64,000 bases of DNA from Aptenodytes patagonicus (taxonomy: Eukaryota; Chordata; Aves; Sphenisciformes; Spheniscidae), in contig NC_134962.1 in assembly GCF_965638725.1 (NCBI RefSeq), positions 4,099,501 to 4,163,500 on the forward strand, in the 5' to 3' direction. The notes beneath the pieces are model-generated. The model was not told the origin of the DNA and ran no database searches. It saw only the letters and a list, made by a program, of their open reading frames with translations. The translations under genes and the position numbers were made by a program. Positions 31,501 to 43,300 of this stretch are shown here, one piece after another; position 1 is the first letter of the stretch; every line of letters begins with the position of its first letter.

Positions 31501-31979
31501 ATCCTGGAAAATGTGGCAGTAGAAACAAATGTTTGAGGAGATACGTGAATATTCCTTTTAGCCCCCCCGAAGACCGCTGCCCTCCTCCCCAAACCTTCCT
31601 CCATCCGCTCTGAGGAGCACAGAGGTTTTGGAAGTGCAGCTCTGTCAGGCCACAGTGGCATTCTCATCCTAACTGGCCTTGGAGAAGCTCTTTCAGCCGC
31701 GCCAGCAGAACAAGAGCAAGACAGGCCGTGACTTAATGCCTCAGCACTGAAACACAAAACCATACTCACATCTTCGACGCTGCCCGAAGTCCTGTCCTTC
31801 CAGCAGAAGTGAATGAGGGAGTCATCGGTTTGCTGGATGTAGACAAGGCCTTTTCTCTTGTCTGGGGTCACAGTGCTGCCCTTCAGGGACATCTTCCCTG
31901 CCCGAAATTCCACCAGGTATTTGCTCGAAGAGCCACGGGAGCCTGGCACCAGGCTTGGAAATAACGCACCTGAAGACAT
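25519..31979 (-). CDS. ADRM1: Proteasomal ubiquitin receptor ADRM1 (RPN13)
   Basis: RPN13 docks on RPN2 in the 19S proteasome, binds ubiquitin through its N-terminal Pru domain and recruits the deubiquitinase UCHL5 through its C-terminal DEUBAD domain. Coding exons in gene order are 31770-31979, 31387-31503, 31184-31307, 30673-30759, 28289-28370, 27821-28050, 27356-27513, 26288-26390 and 25519-25625; all phases match and give 405 residues (human about 407). The Pru domain covers residues 20-130, with the ubiquitin-contact residues Leu55, Phe75 and Asp78 (human 56, 76, 79) and Cys87. A Ser/Thr/Pro/Gly linker follows; DEUBAD spans about 265-385 ([33 protein letters not shown]). The protein ends DEEEDMSLD. 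The start [10 protein letters not shown] is one residue shorter than the human start. The ATG lies one base into exon 2. Confidence 0.97.
26391..27355 (-). other. ADRM1 intron between the two DEUBAD exons, nothing recognised
   Basis: A 965-base intron of unique sequence. The neighbouring intron 25,626-26,287 carries an A16 run at 26,224-26,239. Neither contains a convincing exon, RNA gene or mobile element. Confidence 0.6.
29872..29916. repeat. Direct repeat of AGATTTGCATCTGAA, 30-base spacing
   Basis: Perfect 15-base copies at 29,872-29,886 and 29,902-29,916. Each contains the octamer ATTTGCAT recognised by POU-family factors. It lies in an ADRM1 intron. Confidence 0.85.
30261..30367. repeat. 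Nested inverted repeat (107 bases)
   Basis: Outer arms AAATATTCACTGGA (30,261-30,274) and TCCAGTGAATATTT (30,354-30,367) are perfect reverse complements. Inside, GGGAC/GTCCC (30,312-30,316 and 30,346-30,350) and ACCAGGGA/TCCCTGGT (30,321-30,328 and 30,333-30,340, loop TGAG) are nested in register. It can fold as one long imperfect hairpin in either strand. Confidence 0.85.
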
Positions 31980-31980
31980 C
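31770..31980 (-). CDS. ADRM1: ADRM1 exon 2: start codon and first half of the Pru domain
   Basis: The exon begins one base before ATG (31,977-31,979) after a TTTCCAG acceptor and ends in phase 0 after ...SGSVED before GTGAGTATG. It carries residues 1-70, including [15 protein letters not shown] and [17 protein letters not shown], the most conserved part of the family. Because almost no 5' UTR is in this exon, an upstream non-coding exon must exist; the best donor is in the CpG island at 33,013. Confidence 0.93.
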
Positions 31981-32439
31981 CTGGAAAGAGAGAAAGAGCA
32001 GCAGATGCGATGAGAAGCCTTCCCAAACCTTTCTCTCTTCTCAGTATCGAATTTCCATCTTTAACAAGCGAGCTCCACGAAAGGAATCTGTCTCGCTGCC
32101 TGCAGAATTTCAGGGTGATCCACAAGAGCTAAAGCAGAACCCAGGACGAAGGCAGGACGCTCCGCAGATCCCCACTAATAGCGAGGAGCCTATCTGCTAA
32201 GGTACTTGGAAACGCAACCACCTTCCCCCCGACGCTTCCTCCTTCGGTTCCTATCACAGTTCACAGGACCAGGGACGCTTTAACGGCAAGAAGCCCTGCT
32301 GTAACGCTAGTCTTCAGACTCCTGCTTCAGCATCCCAGCGGAGAACCGCAGGCTGCCCTGCGCCAGAGCAGCCCTGCACGGGTGACCTCCTCACAGCTCA
32401 GCACCCCACCGCGCCCGGCCTCACCCACGGCAGCTTCGC

Positions 32440-33450
32440 GTCTCCCGAGGAGAGCATTTACCAGCCCCGCGGGTCGAGGCGTTGATGCCGGCAGACCGGT
32501 CGGCCTGCATGACTTTGCAGTTGTTTTTAGGCTCGCGCTACCGCTTAACACCCCCCGCGCTGGCCGATCCCAGCGCACCGCCGGTAGCGGCCGGTCAGAC
32601 CCGCCGCCGCCGCCGCCGCCGCAGGGGAGCCCGGCCCGAGCCGCCCCCCTCCACAAGCCAGGCGCGGAGCCGCCGGCACGCCGGGCCGCGGGGGCAGGCC
32701 GGCAGCACGGCACGGCCCGGCCCGGCGCCGCGCAGGCCGCCCGCCCGGCCGCGGCCGCCCCCCGCGCTCCCCGCCCGTCCAGAGGCCGCGATCTCCCCCG
32801 AGGCCGCCGGGCCGCGTCCCCCCCCCCCCCCCCCCGCCCCAGGAGACCCCGCTCCCCCGCGCGGGGCGCAGCCGACCCCCGGGCCGGCCCCCAGCGAGCG
32901 CCGAGGCGGCCGCCGGGCCCAGCCGAGCCACGAAGGAGGCGAGGAGCCCGGCGAGGAGCCCGCGGCGGAGCCCGCCCGGGCCCGCCCCGCCCCGCCGCCC
33001 CCCGCGCCGGTACCTGCCGCCGCCGCCCGCAGGCCCCGCGCCGCTCCGCTCTTCCTGCCCCGCGCGCCGGAACCCCGCCCGCCGCGGGGCGGGGCGGGGC
33101 GGCAGCGGGCGCCCCCGCGGCCCCGCGCGGTTGGACGGCGCGGCTGTCAGTCAGGGGCGGCGGCCCGCGGCGCCCTGCTGTGTCACGGCGGCGGAAGATG
33201 GCGGCGCCCCCGCCCCGCCCGCCAAGCAGAGGCCGGAGGCCGGCTCTTCTCCAAAACCACCTTTATTCCCGTTTACAGCTTTACAGGGCAACAGTTGCGT
33301 CCGCGGACCTGTACGGAGCGGGGGAGCGGCGGCTGTGAAATACTACAAAAATAAACCCAGTTCACGGAGGCGTCTCCCTCCCGCAGCCGGGGCCCAGCGG
33401 GCTGGGGGCAGCAGGCGCTGCCCAAAACCCCACCCCGGGCTCACAGCGGG
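32440..33450. promoter_or_regulatory. ADRM1: CpG island promoter of ADRM1
   Basis: About 1 kb of very GC- and CpG-rich sequence with a CCG run (32,601-32,622), a C18 run (32,818-32,835), tandem GC boxes GGGGCGGGGCGGGGCGG at about 33,086-33,102, an ETS-type CGGAA and a YY1-type AAGATGGCGGC at 33,195-33,205. No TATA box was seen. This is the usual housekeeping promoter style and fits a proteasome subunit. Confidence 0.8.
33014..33150 (-). other. ADRM1: ADRM1 non-coding exon 1 (inferred)
   Basis: On the minus strand a GCAG followed by GTACCG donor occurs at 33,013, at the CpG-island core and 1.0 kb upstream of the first coding exon. The upper boundary is a guess from the position of the GC boxes. 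Intron 1 (31,981-33,013) then holds no other feature except low-complexity GC-rich DNA. Confidence 0.5.
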
Positions 33451-34319
33451 CGTTAGGGCCGATTACCTCTGCAGAATTTAAGTATTGCTTTATGGTGCAG
33501 AAGACCCAAATCTCGGGTGTCTCCAAGGGGCCGGAGCTGCAGCGCGTCACCGGTGTTCGGTGCGGGACACGTTTATTCCCCGCTCTGCGCAGAGCGGCTG
33601 CCTCCCACCGCCACGCTAGTGACTCTGTTTCTTAAAAACATTTTTCGGCAAAAAACTCACCGAGAAATTAATTATTAAACAGGAATAAACACTGCTAATT
33701 AGTTCTGTTTTTCCTGAGTAATTTAGGGCACATGGTTCCTGTCCTCATTACTCTGGGTACCGATAATTATATAAATGCCTGATGTCTGAAAAAGCTGCTC
33801 CCAATTTACAGTATGACGTTGCCTCAAAGACACAAACGCAGACGCTGTACAGCGACTATAAAGTTACTTTCCCTTCCGCTATGTTTTAGTGAAAGTCCAC
33901 TCGCCCCCCTGCTCCAGCTAACTACTCGGCCGTCACGCCAGCCTGAGGCCCCCACCGCACCCGCAGCCCTTTCTCTTCCCCGCCACCTCGCAGGTTTCCA
34001 ACGCGACTTCCACACCGCGCGTCCCTGGCTACCGCCGCTCACCCCACGCTCCTTAGACCCGACGTACCGCAGGGCAACAGGCTGCTAAGGAACCGAGTCC
34101 ACCCACGGCTGGGAAAAAGCCTCGATGGCGGGGCGGGGGTGTCCAAAGCTCTGCTTTAAATCATCTTCGTCTAACGAGCATCGCGGTGAAATCAAAAAGC
34201 ACGGTCCCGGAGCTGGCTGAACAAAGCCAGAGTCCTCTCCAGCCGTCCTCTCGCCCTACCAGACAGCTGCCCTGGTACGAAAGCCTGGCTTACAAAAATC
34301 TCTCTGTCACCATCTAGAG
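33451..34319. other. Spacer between OSBPL2 3' end and ADRM1 promoter
   Basis: About 870 bases with no gene recognised. Base composition falls from the CpG island to AT-rich. A minus-strand AATAAA lies near 33,572. The 91-codon + strand frame at 33,813-34,088 has no family resemblance. Confidence 0.5.
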
Positions 34320-37020
34320 GCCCAAAGGGCGTGAAGTATTTATTGTAATTTCTTTCTAGATGGTTTCTCCACATAGCTGTATTAACATATACTAACACAG
34401 TTATCTTATATACAGTGTTTAATCAAGTTATAAAAGTGACATTCTTTCAAAAGGTGCAAAGTTATTAATGTTCTGACACGTAAACTACTGAGGCGACATC
34501 TGCATCGAAAATAAAACTTTTTCACTTTCAGAGCAATCGAAATGCGGCATTAGGAGTCCTGTGGCTAGCCAAGCAGAGACGTGTCGGCAGTCAGGGGGAA
34601 GTATTTTGTAAGTGTTGTCAGTGAAGAACAATAAATGAAAAAAACCCAGATTTGGAACCAATATGAAATTTTACTAAAAACTTTACGCTAAAGGAAGGGG
34701 AGAAGGGGGTAAAGACATAACTAATGAAGTGTTCTTACTTTAGAAATCTTCCCAGTTTCTTTTTAAATCCCGTGAAGATTCTATACTGCAGTTTGGGTTA
34801 AACACGTTGTTTCATTTTTTTCATGCCTTCACATAATGAAAAGGGTCTAAGTCTTTGAATTTAAATCATAACTTAGACGAGAGGGATGCTAACCTGTACA
34901 CTACTTCTTATAAACAGAATATTTCTTTAGCAATTACTCTACAGTTTCTCCATTCAGGCAATTGCTATTTATATGTATTGTTTTAAAAACACTACTGCAG
35001 CATTAAACATACTATTTAGTTTAAGCAAGTTTTAAACTCCCATGAGATGTTAAACTGGCTTAATACGTGAATCCTGTCAATCCCCACCTAACAAAGGGTT
35101 CCCTATGCTGCTTGCAGCGAGTTTGGAAAGGGGGTTACAGTGCCTGGCATGGTCATTAAAGTTCAATTTTTTATAAAAAGTATTTTTATGCTGTCCCATA
35201 TGGATCAGCAATGTCTCTTTAAAAGCCAATTGTCTACGCACTTACTAGGAACGAATACAACCCTACTGCCTGCGCCGTACCACCAAGTCTAGCTCGTGAG
35301 TCCTAAAGACTCGCAATCAGCACAAAGTACGATTTCTGGCAACAGAATAAAGTCGCCACGAGCACGTTTCAGACGAGGCCCTTACTTATTGCCTTGAAGT
35401 TTTACTTTACTTTACTTCAAAAATAAGCTTCTCTTATTTTTCCAAATGAAGACAACAACTAAAACTCCCAAAAATTTAAAGCTAATCCAATCATTAGATG
35501 CGCGATTTGATACAAAATGTTTCTCCGTGAGTATGTTAATTCTCTTTTGCTTTTTAATCCTGTAGCTGGGAGAGAAGCACTTGAAAAATCTACTCTCTGG
35601 ATGAAACCACAGATGCGTTTGGACATCAATCAGACCAGCTCTTCCACGAATTCCTCAAGCTGCTGGTGCTTAACACCAGCAATTTCTGAATTACTCTAAA
35701 CTTAACAGCAGCGTAGCCGCTCTCCATTTTTGCCTGGTTACTCAATTAAAAACTTTCATAAAAGAAGCAGCAACATTAGGATTAGTTTTAAATACTGGAC
35801 CTAATTTTTCAAGCCTCTCTCCCCCCTACCCCCCGAAGCGTACCACTTGAAAGAAAATGAATGCGTCAATTCAGTAATCGATTATTTCCAGTATTATATG
35901 GCTTCAATGGTTCGATATGGAACAAAAAAAATCCCACTTTTTGACAGCACGTGCTCACAGAAAACTCGTAATAGGTGTAACTCTGCCAAAGCTTTAAATT
36001 GGTTCTGCTTTTTCACAACATACAAAACAGACATGACCTAATAATGAAAAACATGCAAACCAAAACTCCCCCCAAATATGAGCCTGTGTGGATATACATA
36101 CCAAAGTGCTTCCAAATAAAAGTTCAGTCTAGAAGCATACATAGTGCCAAAGCTGCCAAAGGTAGTGCAGAAGATTTAAGCCTCCAAGTGGTAGCAAGCA
36201 ATATATTTTACATTGTAACCACCTCTACATTCCTACAATTGCTTCCGAAGCTTCTCGTATTTTAAGAACAGCATTTGACTTCAGAAAAAGCACACTTTTT
36301 AACGCACCCTTCCCTTCTTCTAATGTATGCTTTATGTAATTTTATCACAGGTACACAGTTTAATGCTCACAGTGTCCAAAAGTTGTGAAGACTCTGTAAC
36401 AGACAACTACAGTTTGAGCAGCTCAGGTTGTTTTTTGTTTCCCCAAGTCTCTGAATTATTGAATCGTTTTGAGAGAGGGGGGCCAGGAGCTCCAGTCCCC
36501 ACATAGTGCTACATACCGTATGAAGTTCACATGCATCTCTTCACGAGGAGTATCGACAGTACTAGATTTGATCCTGTTGGTACCATACTAGCTTTTCATC
36601 CCTGCTCTGAGTTCCAAAAACTTCAGGTTCTTCACTATTGTACTAAGTAACAAGGATATTATCTCTGTTTTATTTAAGTTACGTAGTTTTCAAGGATGTT
36701 ATGTGCTCTACCGGATACAGCGTATCTTCCTGACAAAGAAACTAGGGAAAAAAATGAAGAACCAAAGGTCCCTTTGAAAATTAGTGAAAACATGACGATT
36801 TCAGGTGCAGCTTTATGGAAAGAATGCAACGGTATTTAAATATTTGGCAATCCAACGTTAGTGGTAATTAAATCCTCGATTGTTGACTGATAGATTTTTT
36901 TTTTTGTTAAAATTTACTTAGAAAAGCTGGTTTTTGCTATCAACAAAACCAGAGTAACTGGCTTGGAATGAAATCTAGTAACTAGATGTCCAGATGAGAT
37001 GAGCAATTGGCTCCGTAATT
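34320..37020 (-). other. OSBPL2: OSBPL2 3' UTR (inferred, about 2.7 kb)
   Basis: AT-rich sequence without exons follows the TGA at 37,021-37,023. Plus-strand TTTATT words, which are AATAAA on the coding strand, occur at 36,669-36,674 and 34,339-34,344; the latter would give a total mRNA near the known length for this gene. A further pair near 33,262 and 33,572 cannot be excluded. The true end is not certain. Confidence 0.5.
34339..34344 (-). terminator. OSBPL2: Candidate OSBPL2 poly(A) signal
   Basis: AATAAA on the minus strand at the lower edge of the AT-rich block. Below it base composition rises towards the ADRM1 CpG island. Chosen by position only. Confidence 0.4.
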
Positions 37021-37351
37021 TCAGTATATGTCTGGACAGTCTGAGAAATTTCTGTCAAAATAGCCACCTGAGTACAGCCAATCTGAAGTCCCAGTGTATG
37101 GGTTAGTGCCTTGATGAAACCACCTGTAAAAAAAAAAATAAAAAGAGAAAGAAACAATAAAAGAAAAGCAAACAGAGTGAATGGTTATTAACAGGGGAAA
37201 AGAACAACTTTGCTTCTTTCGCAAAACATTGTAAAAAGACACTGGTAGTTCTTATCAGAAAAGAAATTCTCAGGAAGTATTCTGAACATGAAAAATAAGG
37301 CATTAAGCTTCATACACAATTATCACCACACCTTATAAAGCATCCTTTTTT

Positions 37352-37385
<34 letters not shown>

Positions 37386-40300
37386 TAAAGTCAAGGAGTG
37401 TGAAATGGATTTTAAAACTGGTGTCCCGTTCCAAATAAAAATCACATTGATACTCTAGGTTATATATTGATCATATGTATTAATTTTTACTTTCAAAGAA
37501 TGCCAAATCAGTTACACAACCCTTTTTGTAAACCTGTCCAAACAGGAAACAAGTATTTTTCTGCGGAGCTGTACTTTGCACAGAACATTAACAGATGCTC
37601 ACTTTTTAGCCATCTTGACTGAAAACAATTTTGTTCTCTGGAAGAGATTTTTTAAAGGCATTAACTGGAGTTAGTCTGCAGCTGCTCCTCCAGGCTTTGG
37701 GAAGAGAAGGCTTTCTCTTCTGAATTTCATGAAATCATGGGAGCATCCCAAAGTTCTTGCCTTTGAAGGAAGCACCTGCAGTAACTGGCCGTGAGCGTAC
37801 ACTTGACCGCATGGCATTGGCATCGGTGAAAAGCAGCCAGCGGGAGCAGGAGGCAAATCACACATTACTCCATGATGCATTCTGTGACTGAGAAGTCATT
37901 TGAATATGCAATCAAAAAAGCAATTTCTGAAGTATCCAAGCCAAGAAGTCCTAAGAGTGTGAAAATAGAAGGCCCTAGAGGGCTGCAACGTCTTACTCAA
38001 CTGCCAAAAGCTGGACAGGAATTGGTTAAAGGAGAGATGAGACTTAACATTTTACTCATTCTAACAAAAATATGACCACCGTAGGCTTTAAAAAACGAAA
38101 CCAAAAAAAATCCAGCATTACCACAGTAGTTAATTATGACAGGTTTCAGCACTTCTTATTAGATAATTTCTCCAGGACAAAGTTATCAGCAATTTTGGCT
38201 TCCAGCTACATGATTTAATTGTTGACCCAGCAAATGCTTTAAGTGACACTACAAATTGTGCTGTCATGCAGGAAATCAAACACACACTGTCTTGAATAAA
38301 AACATTTCAAGCAGTATACCAAACCATTCCAAGCATTAAACAAATGCCCAGCTTCCTTCCCCCTTACCGTGTGTGCCACTCCACTTCATCTTTTGCACGC
38401 TCCTTGCGAGCAGCTCTTTGTTTCTCTTCTAGTCTCTCTTTTTCTTTGCTAGCCACATCTAACAAACATTTCAAGAGAAATTGGTTACTTAGCAAAATAG
38501 AAACAAAAATGCAGAGAACACAGAAAAGACTGCAGAGAAATGAAATACAGTTCATTTAAGCAAGAGAAAGCATTTGCTGTACGCAGTCTCACTGAACAAT
38601 GAAAATCTCAGGCAACAAAAAACTAAAACTGTAATTTCAGAACAGTTGCTACTACAAACACAGACTCGAAGCTGAAATTTTGGTGTTTTATCTATCAGAA
38701 ACACTGCACCGAGACAGCAGGAAAGAACTTAGATTAGGCGTAATAGAGTGATTTTTTCACTGTTTGGCCATGTGTTTTTTCTGACAAATGCCAGAGCGAC
38801 AGAGCATGTCTGTTCACCACATGTCTTTCCAGACAAACTCCAGAGCAAGAGAGCATGTCTGCCAGTTCCGCCCCCCCGCCCAAGTTAACAAACATGCAAA
38901 TACACCATAACATAGGATAGCAGTCTCGGGATCCACCTTGGACACATTTGCTCGCCCAGACTTTTCTGGGAGAAGACAGACATCGTACATTGTCCAAAAG
39001 GATGTTCATTAACGCAGGATGAAAAAGAGTTAAGGCTGCTCTGGGAATGAGAAACTGAAGAGTGTTCCTGGATCAACCAACCTCCCTTCAGTCATCCCTC
39101 TCAAAACTTACTAACGTGAACATACTCCCTCCAGCAAACACATACCCATGTTTCCGTTTTCCATATTTCTGATATCTGGACGTAGCCGACAGTCAGTGGG
39201 AGCTAATATTGCTTCCATGCCCTTTTCTAGCTCATTGAGACTCACAGCAAAACTGGTGAAATTGTACATCTTAAAAGCAAATTAAAGATAACACACAAGT
39301 TATTTTGGCAAAGTGGCACTGGGTTCCCTATACCAAATGGATACAACAGAACTTCCAAGAGAAATTACCGAGTCAAACCTTCTCCCACTGGCTACCCTGA
39401 GAGCAAGGTTAAGTTCATACAAAACTAGTTTTTTTTGTTGGAGGGGAGGGACAAGGAAGGGCAGAAGGGGATAGAAATCACAGCTTTCATTTTTTAAGCA
39501 ATCTTTGCTTCAGAGGATCAAGACAGATTTTCCTCCATATCTGATATTTAACATCATGATTTTTATGAAAAACACACCCACACCTAAAAGACCAAAAAGT
39601 CTTGTCGAAACTATTGAAGTTAATATCCAGCTGCCCAGTTACTGCATTTTTTGGAAGACTGTCTTCTAACAGCAGGGTCAGCAGAAGGGAACGTGTATCC
39701 ATATTTTAGCCACTCTAAGTGCAAAGATCTTGCGGACAGGTTAACCTAAGACACCAGACTCACGCTGAAGCAGCTGCAGTCAGAGCATGCATTCTTTCTA
39801 TCAAATTCGACGCAGCCATGATACTTTCAGCACAGGAATGAAGCAGAGAACTTTAATTTTACTGCTGCAGCAAGAAGTGCCAGAGCCTGCCACTATGCAT
39901 GCTAAGGACAGACACTTCAACAAGGTTTCCCTTGAACATGACTCATGTTCCCTTGGATAAGTCACTAGCGATAGCAATACACAGACTGATTGAAACAGTT
40001 ACCTGTGATGAGTTTGGTGGCCTACAATTTATTCTCCAAAGCAATTTACTGCCTGGTATGAACTGCACCGTGTCTTGAACCTCTGGCATATCATCAGCGT
40101 CATCATTTTCGGATTTAATAACATCTTCACTCTGAAACAGAGATAACATTTGGCAGGGGAACAAAGGGAAATTGGACAGTTTCATCTAGAGTTCTACAGT
40201 GACTGTTGAAGAATCTGTTCAAATTTGAGATATTAAACACTCTCCTGTACTTCTGCCTCACCCCTCATGTTTGCTTTTCCTCACTCTGTATACTGTTCCT

Positions 40301-43300
40301 CTCATTTTTATCATAACGTCTTGCTCCTGATATCTCTGAATAGTCTCCCACCACCTATGCACCACTTGAATGTCTGTTTAAAAAAAATTAATAATAGTAA
40401 ATTAATGTCTTTCAGAAGTCTTTTCTCTAGCTTCCCTTCTATCTATCATAGCTTAATTTCACCTAACATGACTATTACTTCTTCAGGTTGAAATGAGCCA
40501 AGACTGCAATTTAAACCAGTTCCCATAATGGCCTGAGAAAGATAAATAGGGCATGCCTGCTTTTGGATTTTGCTTCATCATTTGCAAAAGATTTGGATGT
40601 GCGATTAAAAAACAGATATGCCCTTGTCTCAGTCCGATTTCCTATGATCTAGATTCTAATAATTTATGATCTAGATTCTAACAACTATTATCACTGCCAA
40701 TTTTCTTAGTATGAAGACTGTGTACTTAAGTTTATTTATAAAGTGTCTTTCCTTCCAGGTTGCTTTGTTACCAGATGCACTGCTATAATACATACATAAA
40801 ATCAAATGCAGTATTCTTCAAGAGGCTGCTCTCGGAATCTGAGAGAATCTGACTGTTGTAGGACACAGACAGCTACATTGTGGAATTTCAGGGGATTTCA
40901 CCACAAGAAACCATTTAAAACCACAACAACCAGAAGGGAAGTTTGAGGCAATAACATCCTCGAGTGACAGTATCACAGTTTTCCTCCCTCCCCTCACTCC
41001 CACCCCTTTTCTATTTTCTTTCTGCCCCTCTGACATGGCTCATTTATTTTATTCAAAAATAGCCTATTAAGTTAAACAGGGCCTGTTTTATACACTACAA
41101 AACAGCTCCATATGGTTAAGAGTCTAATTTCAATCATTTGGTCTGAGTATTCTTTATTTAAAAAGACTTTTAGGCTACTTTCCATGTCAACATCTGGTTT
41201 ACTGTTAGACAGTTCCCCATCTAAATATAGATTCAACAGGAATCAGGAAGGAAAGAAAGAGTTGATTTTCGTAAGATGAACAGAACTTTATTATTTAAAA
41301 AAAAAAAAAAAAAAAATCAAAATATAAGCCCGTACCATGACAGAATCCAGAGCCAAAAGCAAGGCCTGTTGTTGCTCTAGATTCTTCTGATGTGAATACT
41401 TTTCAATAAAAGTTCGAGTCTCTTAATGTTAAGAGTGACTAGCTTCTGTTTAATGTATCATTTTCAATGAGCAACCAAGGTCTGCAAGACTCTGTTGATA
41501 TCAGGAAAGCCAATAGTCCTCTGCTGCGCCATACAACATTTTTCATTTTCCATATAACACTGGGGTTTTGGCCGTAACTTACCTGACACTGCTTACATGT
41601 GATAAAAAACCCTGCGTGTTTCCAGGCCCCTTTGTTGCCAAGGCTGTCTACATCATAAATTCTGAAAAGCTGCACCACCAAAAAGCATAACTGACTTAAA
41701 ACACATGTAATTTTTTCTTTTTTTTAATGCCCAAAGCCTAGTATTTTTACATCTGGAGTTGGCAGTCAAGCCACTTTCCTCATTCAAGGACTGGACATCA
41801 GCTTGGGGGTTGATATTTGATGACTTTTCTTTGACAAATCTCTAGCAAACACCGTTCCTATGAGCTCTCTTCAATACCAGCAGCTCACACTGAAGTCTAC
41901 ACAAGTTCAAAGCACAATGCCTTCTCATGGAACTAACACTGCCCACATCCGACCCCTACCAAAAGACAGACTGTTTTAACCTTCCATTCACCACCACCAC
42001 CTGACCATTTCCGTAAAGAAGATGTTTTCCTTTCATTTCTCATATTTCAGTATCTTTTCTCCCTAAAGAATCCTTAACCTTACCGGCTTCAATTTCTTCT
42101 GCTCACCACCTCTCTTTTCATTCTTTTTGTAAGTCTCATATGTAGTGGGATCAGTGCACCATAAGCATTCTGTCCACTTGCCATAGATCACGCACAGCTT
42201 CTTTCTGCTGCAGAGAAAGCAAAGGAGACTTAGCTTTTGCTTCTTACAAAGCCTTCTAAGCCAAGTCATGCAGATTCTGATCTATATTAAATACCCAGCT
42301 TCCTACTTGGTTGTATCTTGTATTTCTTTGCAGATTTCTTAGAAGTCAGATATTTGATAATGCAAAGAAAAGGTTTCAGCTTATTCCAGTCTTTCTGGCA
42401 TGCAGTCCTGCAGAACACATCCTCATGACTTAAGTCGCATGCGTTTGCCACTGTTAAAACGAGTGTGGATGCAATAAAGCCAATAGTTTACAATATAGAG
42501 ACTCAGAATCACGAAACAGGTTTGGGTTTGATTAAAAGTTTCTAATAACCATATTCTCATTATTTTAAACTGAAGACTGGAATTATTACTGTACAACAGC
42601 GAAATCAGTTGCAACTACTCTGCATTTTCCCTGGATACCTTTATTTCCAAAGACTGGACTGAAGAGGTTTTCTAATAACGCTTAAAATCATCATCCTAGA
42701 ATCAAGGGGTTTAATACTGACACAGAGAACAGAAATGGGTTACAATCTGCATTGCTAGCAACTTTGCAGTCACATCAGTTGTGGTCACTGTGCCAGCACT
42801 AAGGAAATGCCACAGTGCTCAGAAATGGAGAGGCCAAGAGGCTTTTATCACTTACTTTTTGTCCTGAATGTATCCCTCTACTCTGTGAAGCTCTTTCCCA
42901 AACAGTCCACACGGTTTAAAATTAAGGACACATTTATCTCCAGTACTGTAGAGGAAATAAGTACATGCTTAAAGAAGCAAGCTCCTAAATACATTAGTAA
43001 GTTTACTTTTTTACCTTATTTAGCTTTTTTCACATAGTTACAGTTAGCTGGGGGGTAGTTATTTATACCATTATTTTTCTTTAACTATGGTTTATTATAT
43101 GGCCATGGCATCAAAAAAGGCACGCAAATTTCAAAATTCCACAAAAAGGGCAAAAAAAGAAATCAATGTGCACATGAAGACATCAGCCTGTGAAAGCCAA
43201 CTGAAAACACGAGCATACTTTGAGTTTCCTGTATATCTAAAATTTATCAAAAGTACTAGGAATAAAATGGAATGCAGTCTTGCATACTACTTAACCCACA

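Noticed and set aside
32382-33354. Two overlapping + strand frames of about 290-318 codons in the CpG island
   Set aside because: Pro/Arg/Ala-rich low-complexity frames are expected by chance in very GC-rich DNA with few stop codons; no family resemblance, and the minus strand has the ADRM1 promoter here.
37354-37382. T29 run as proof of a retrocopy on the minus strand
   Set aside because: No poly(A) hexamer within 30 bases of the run and no recognisable parent gene or target-site duplication; kept only as a simple repeat.
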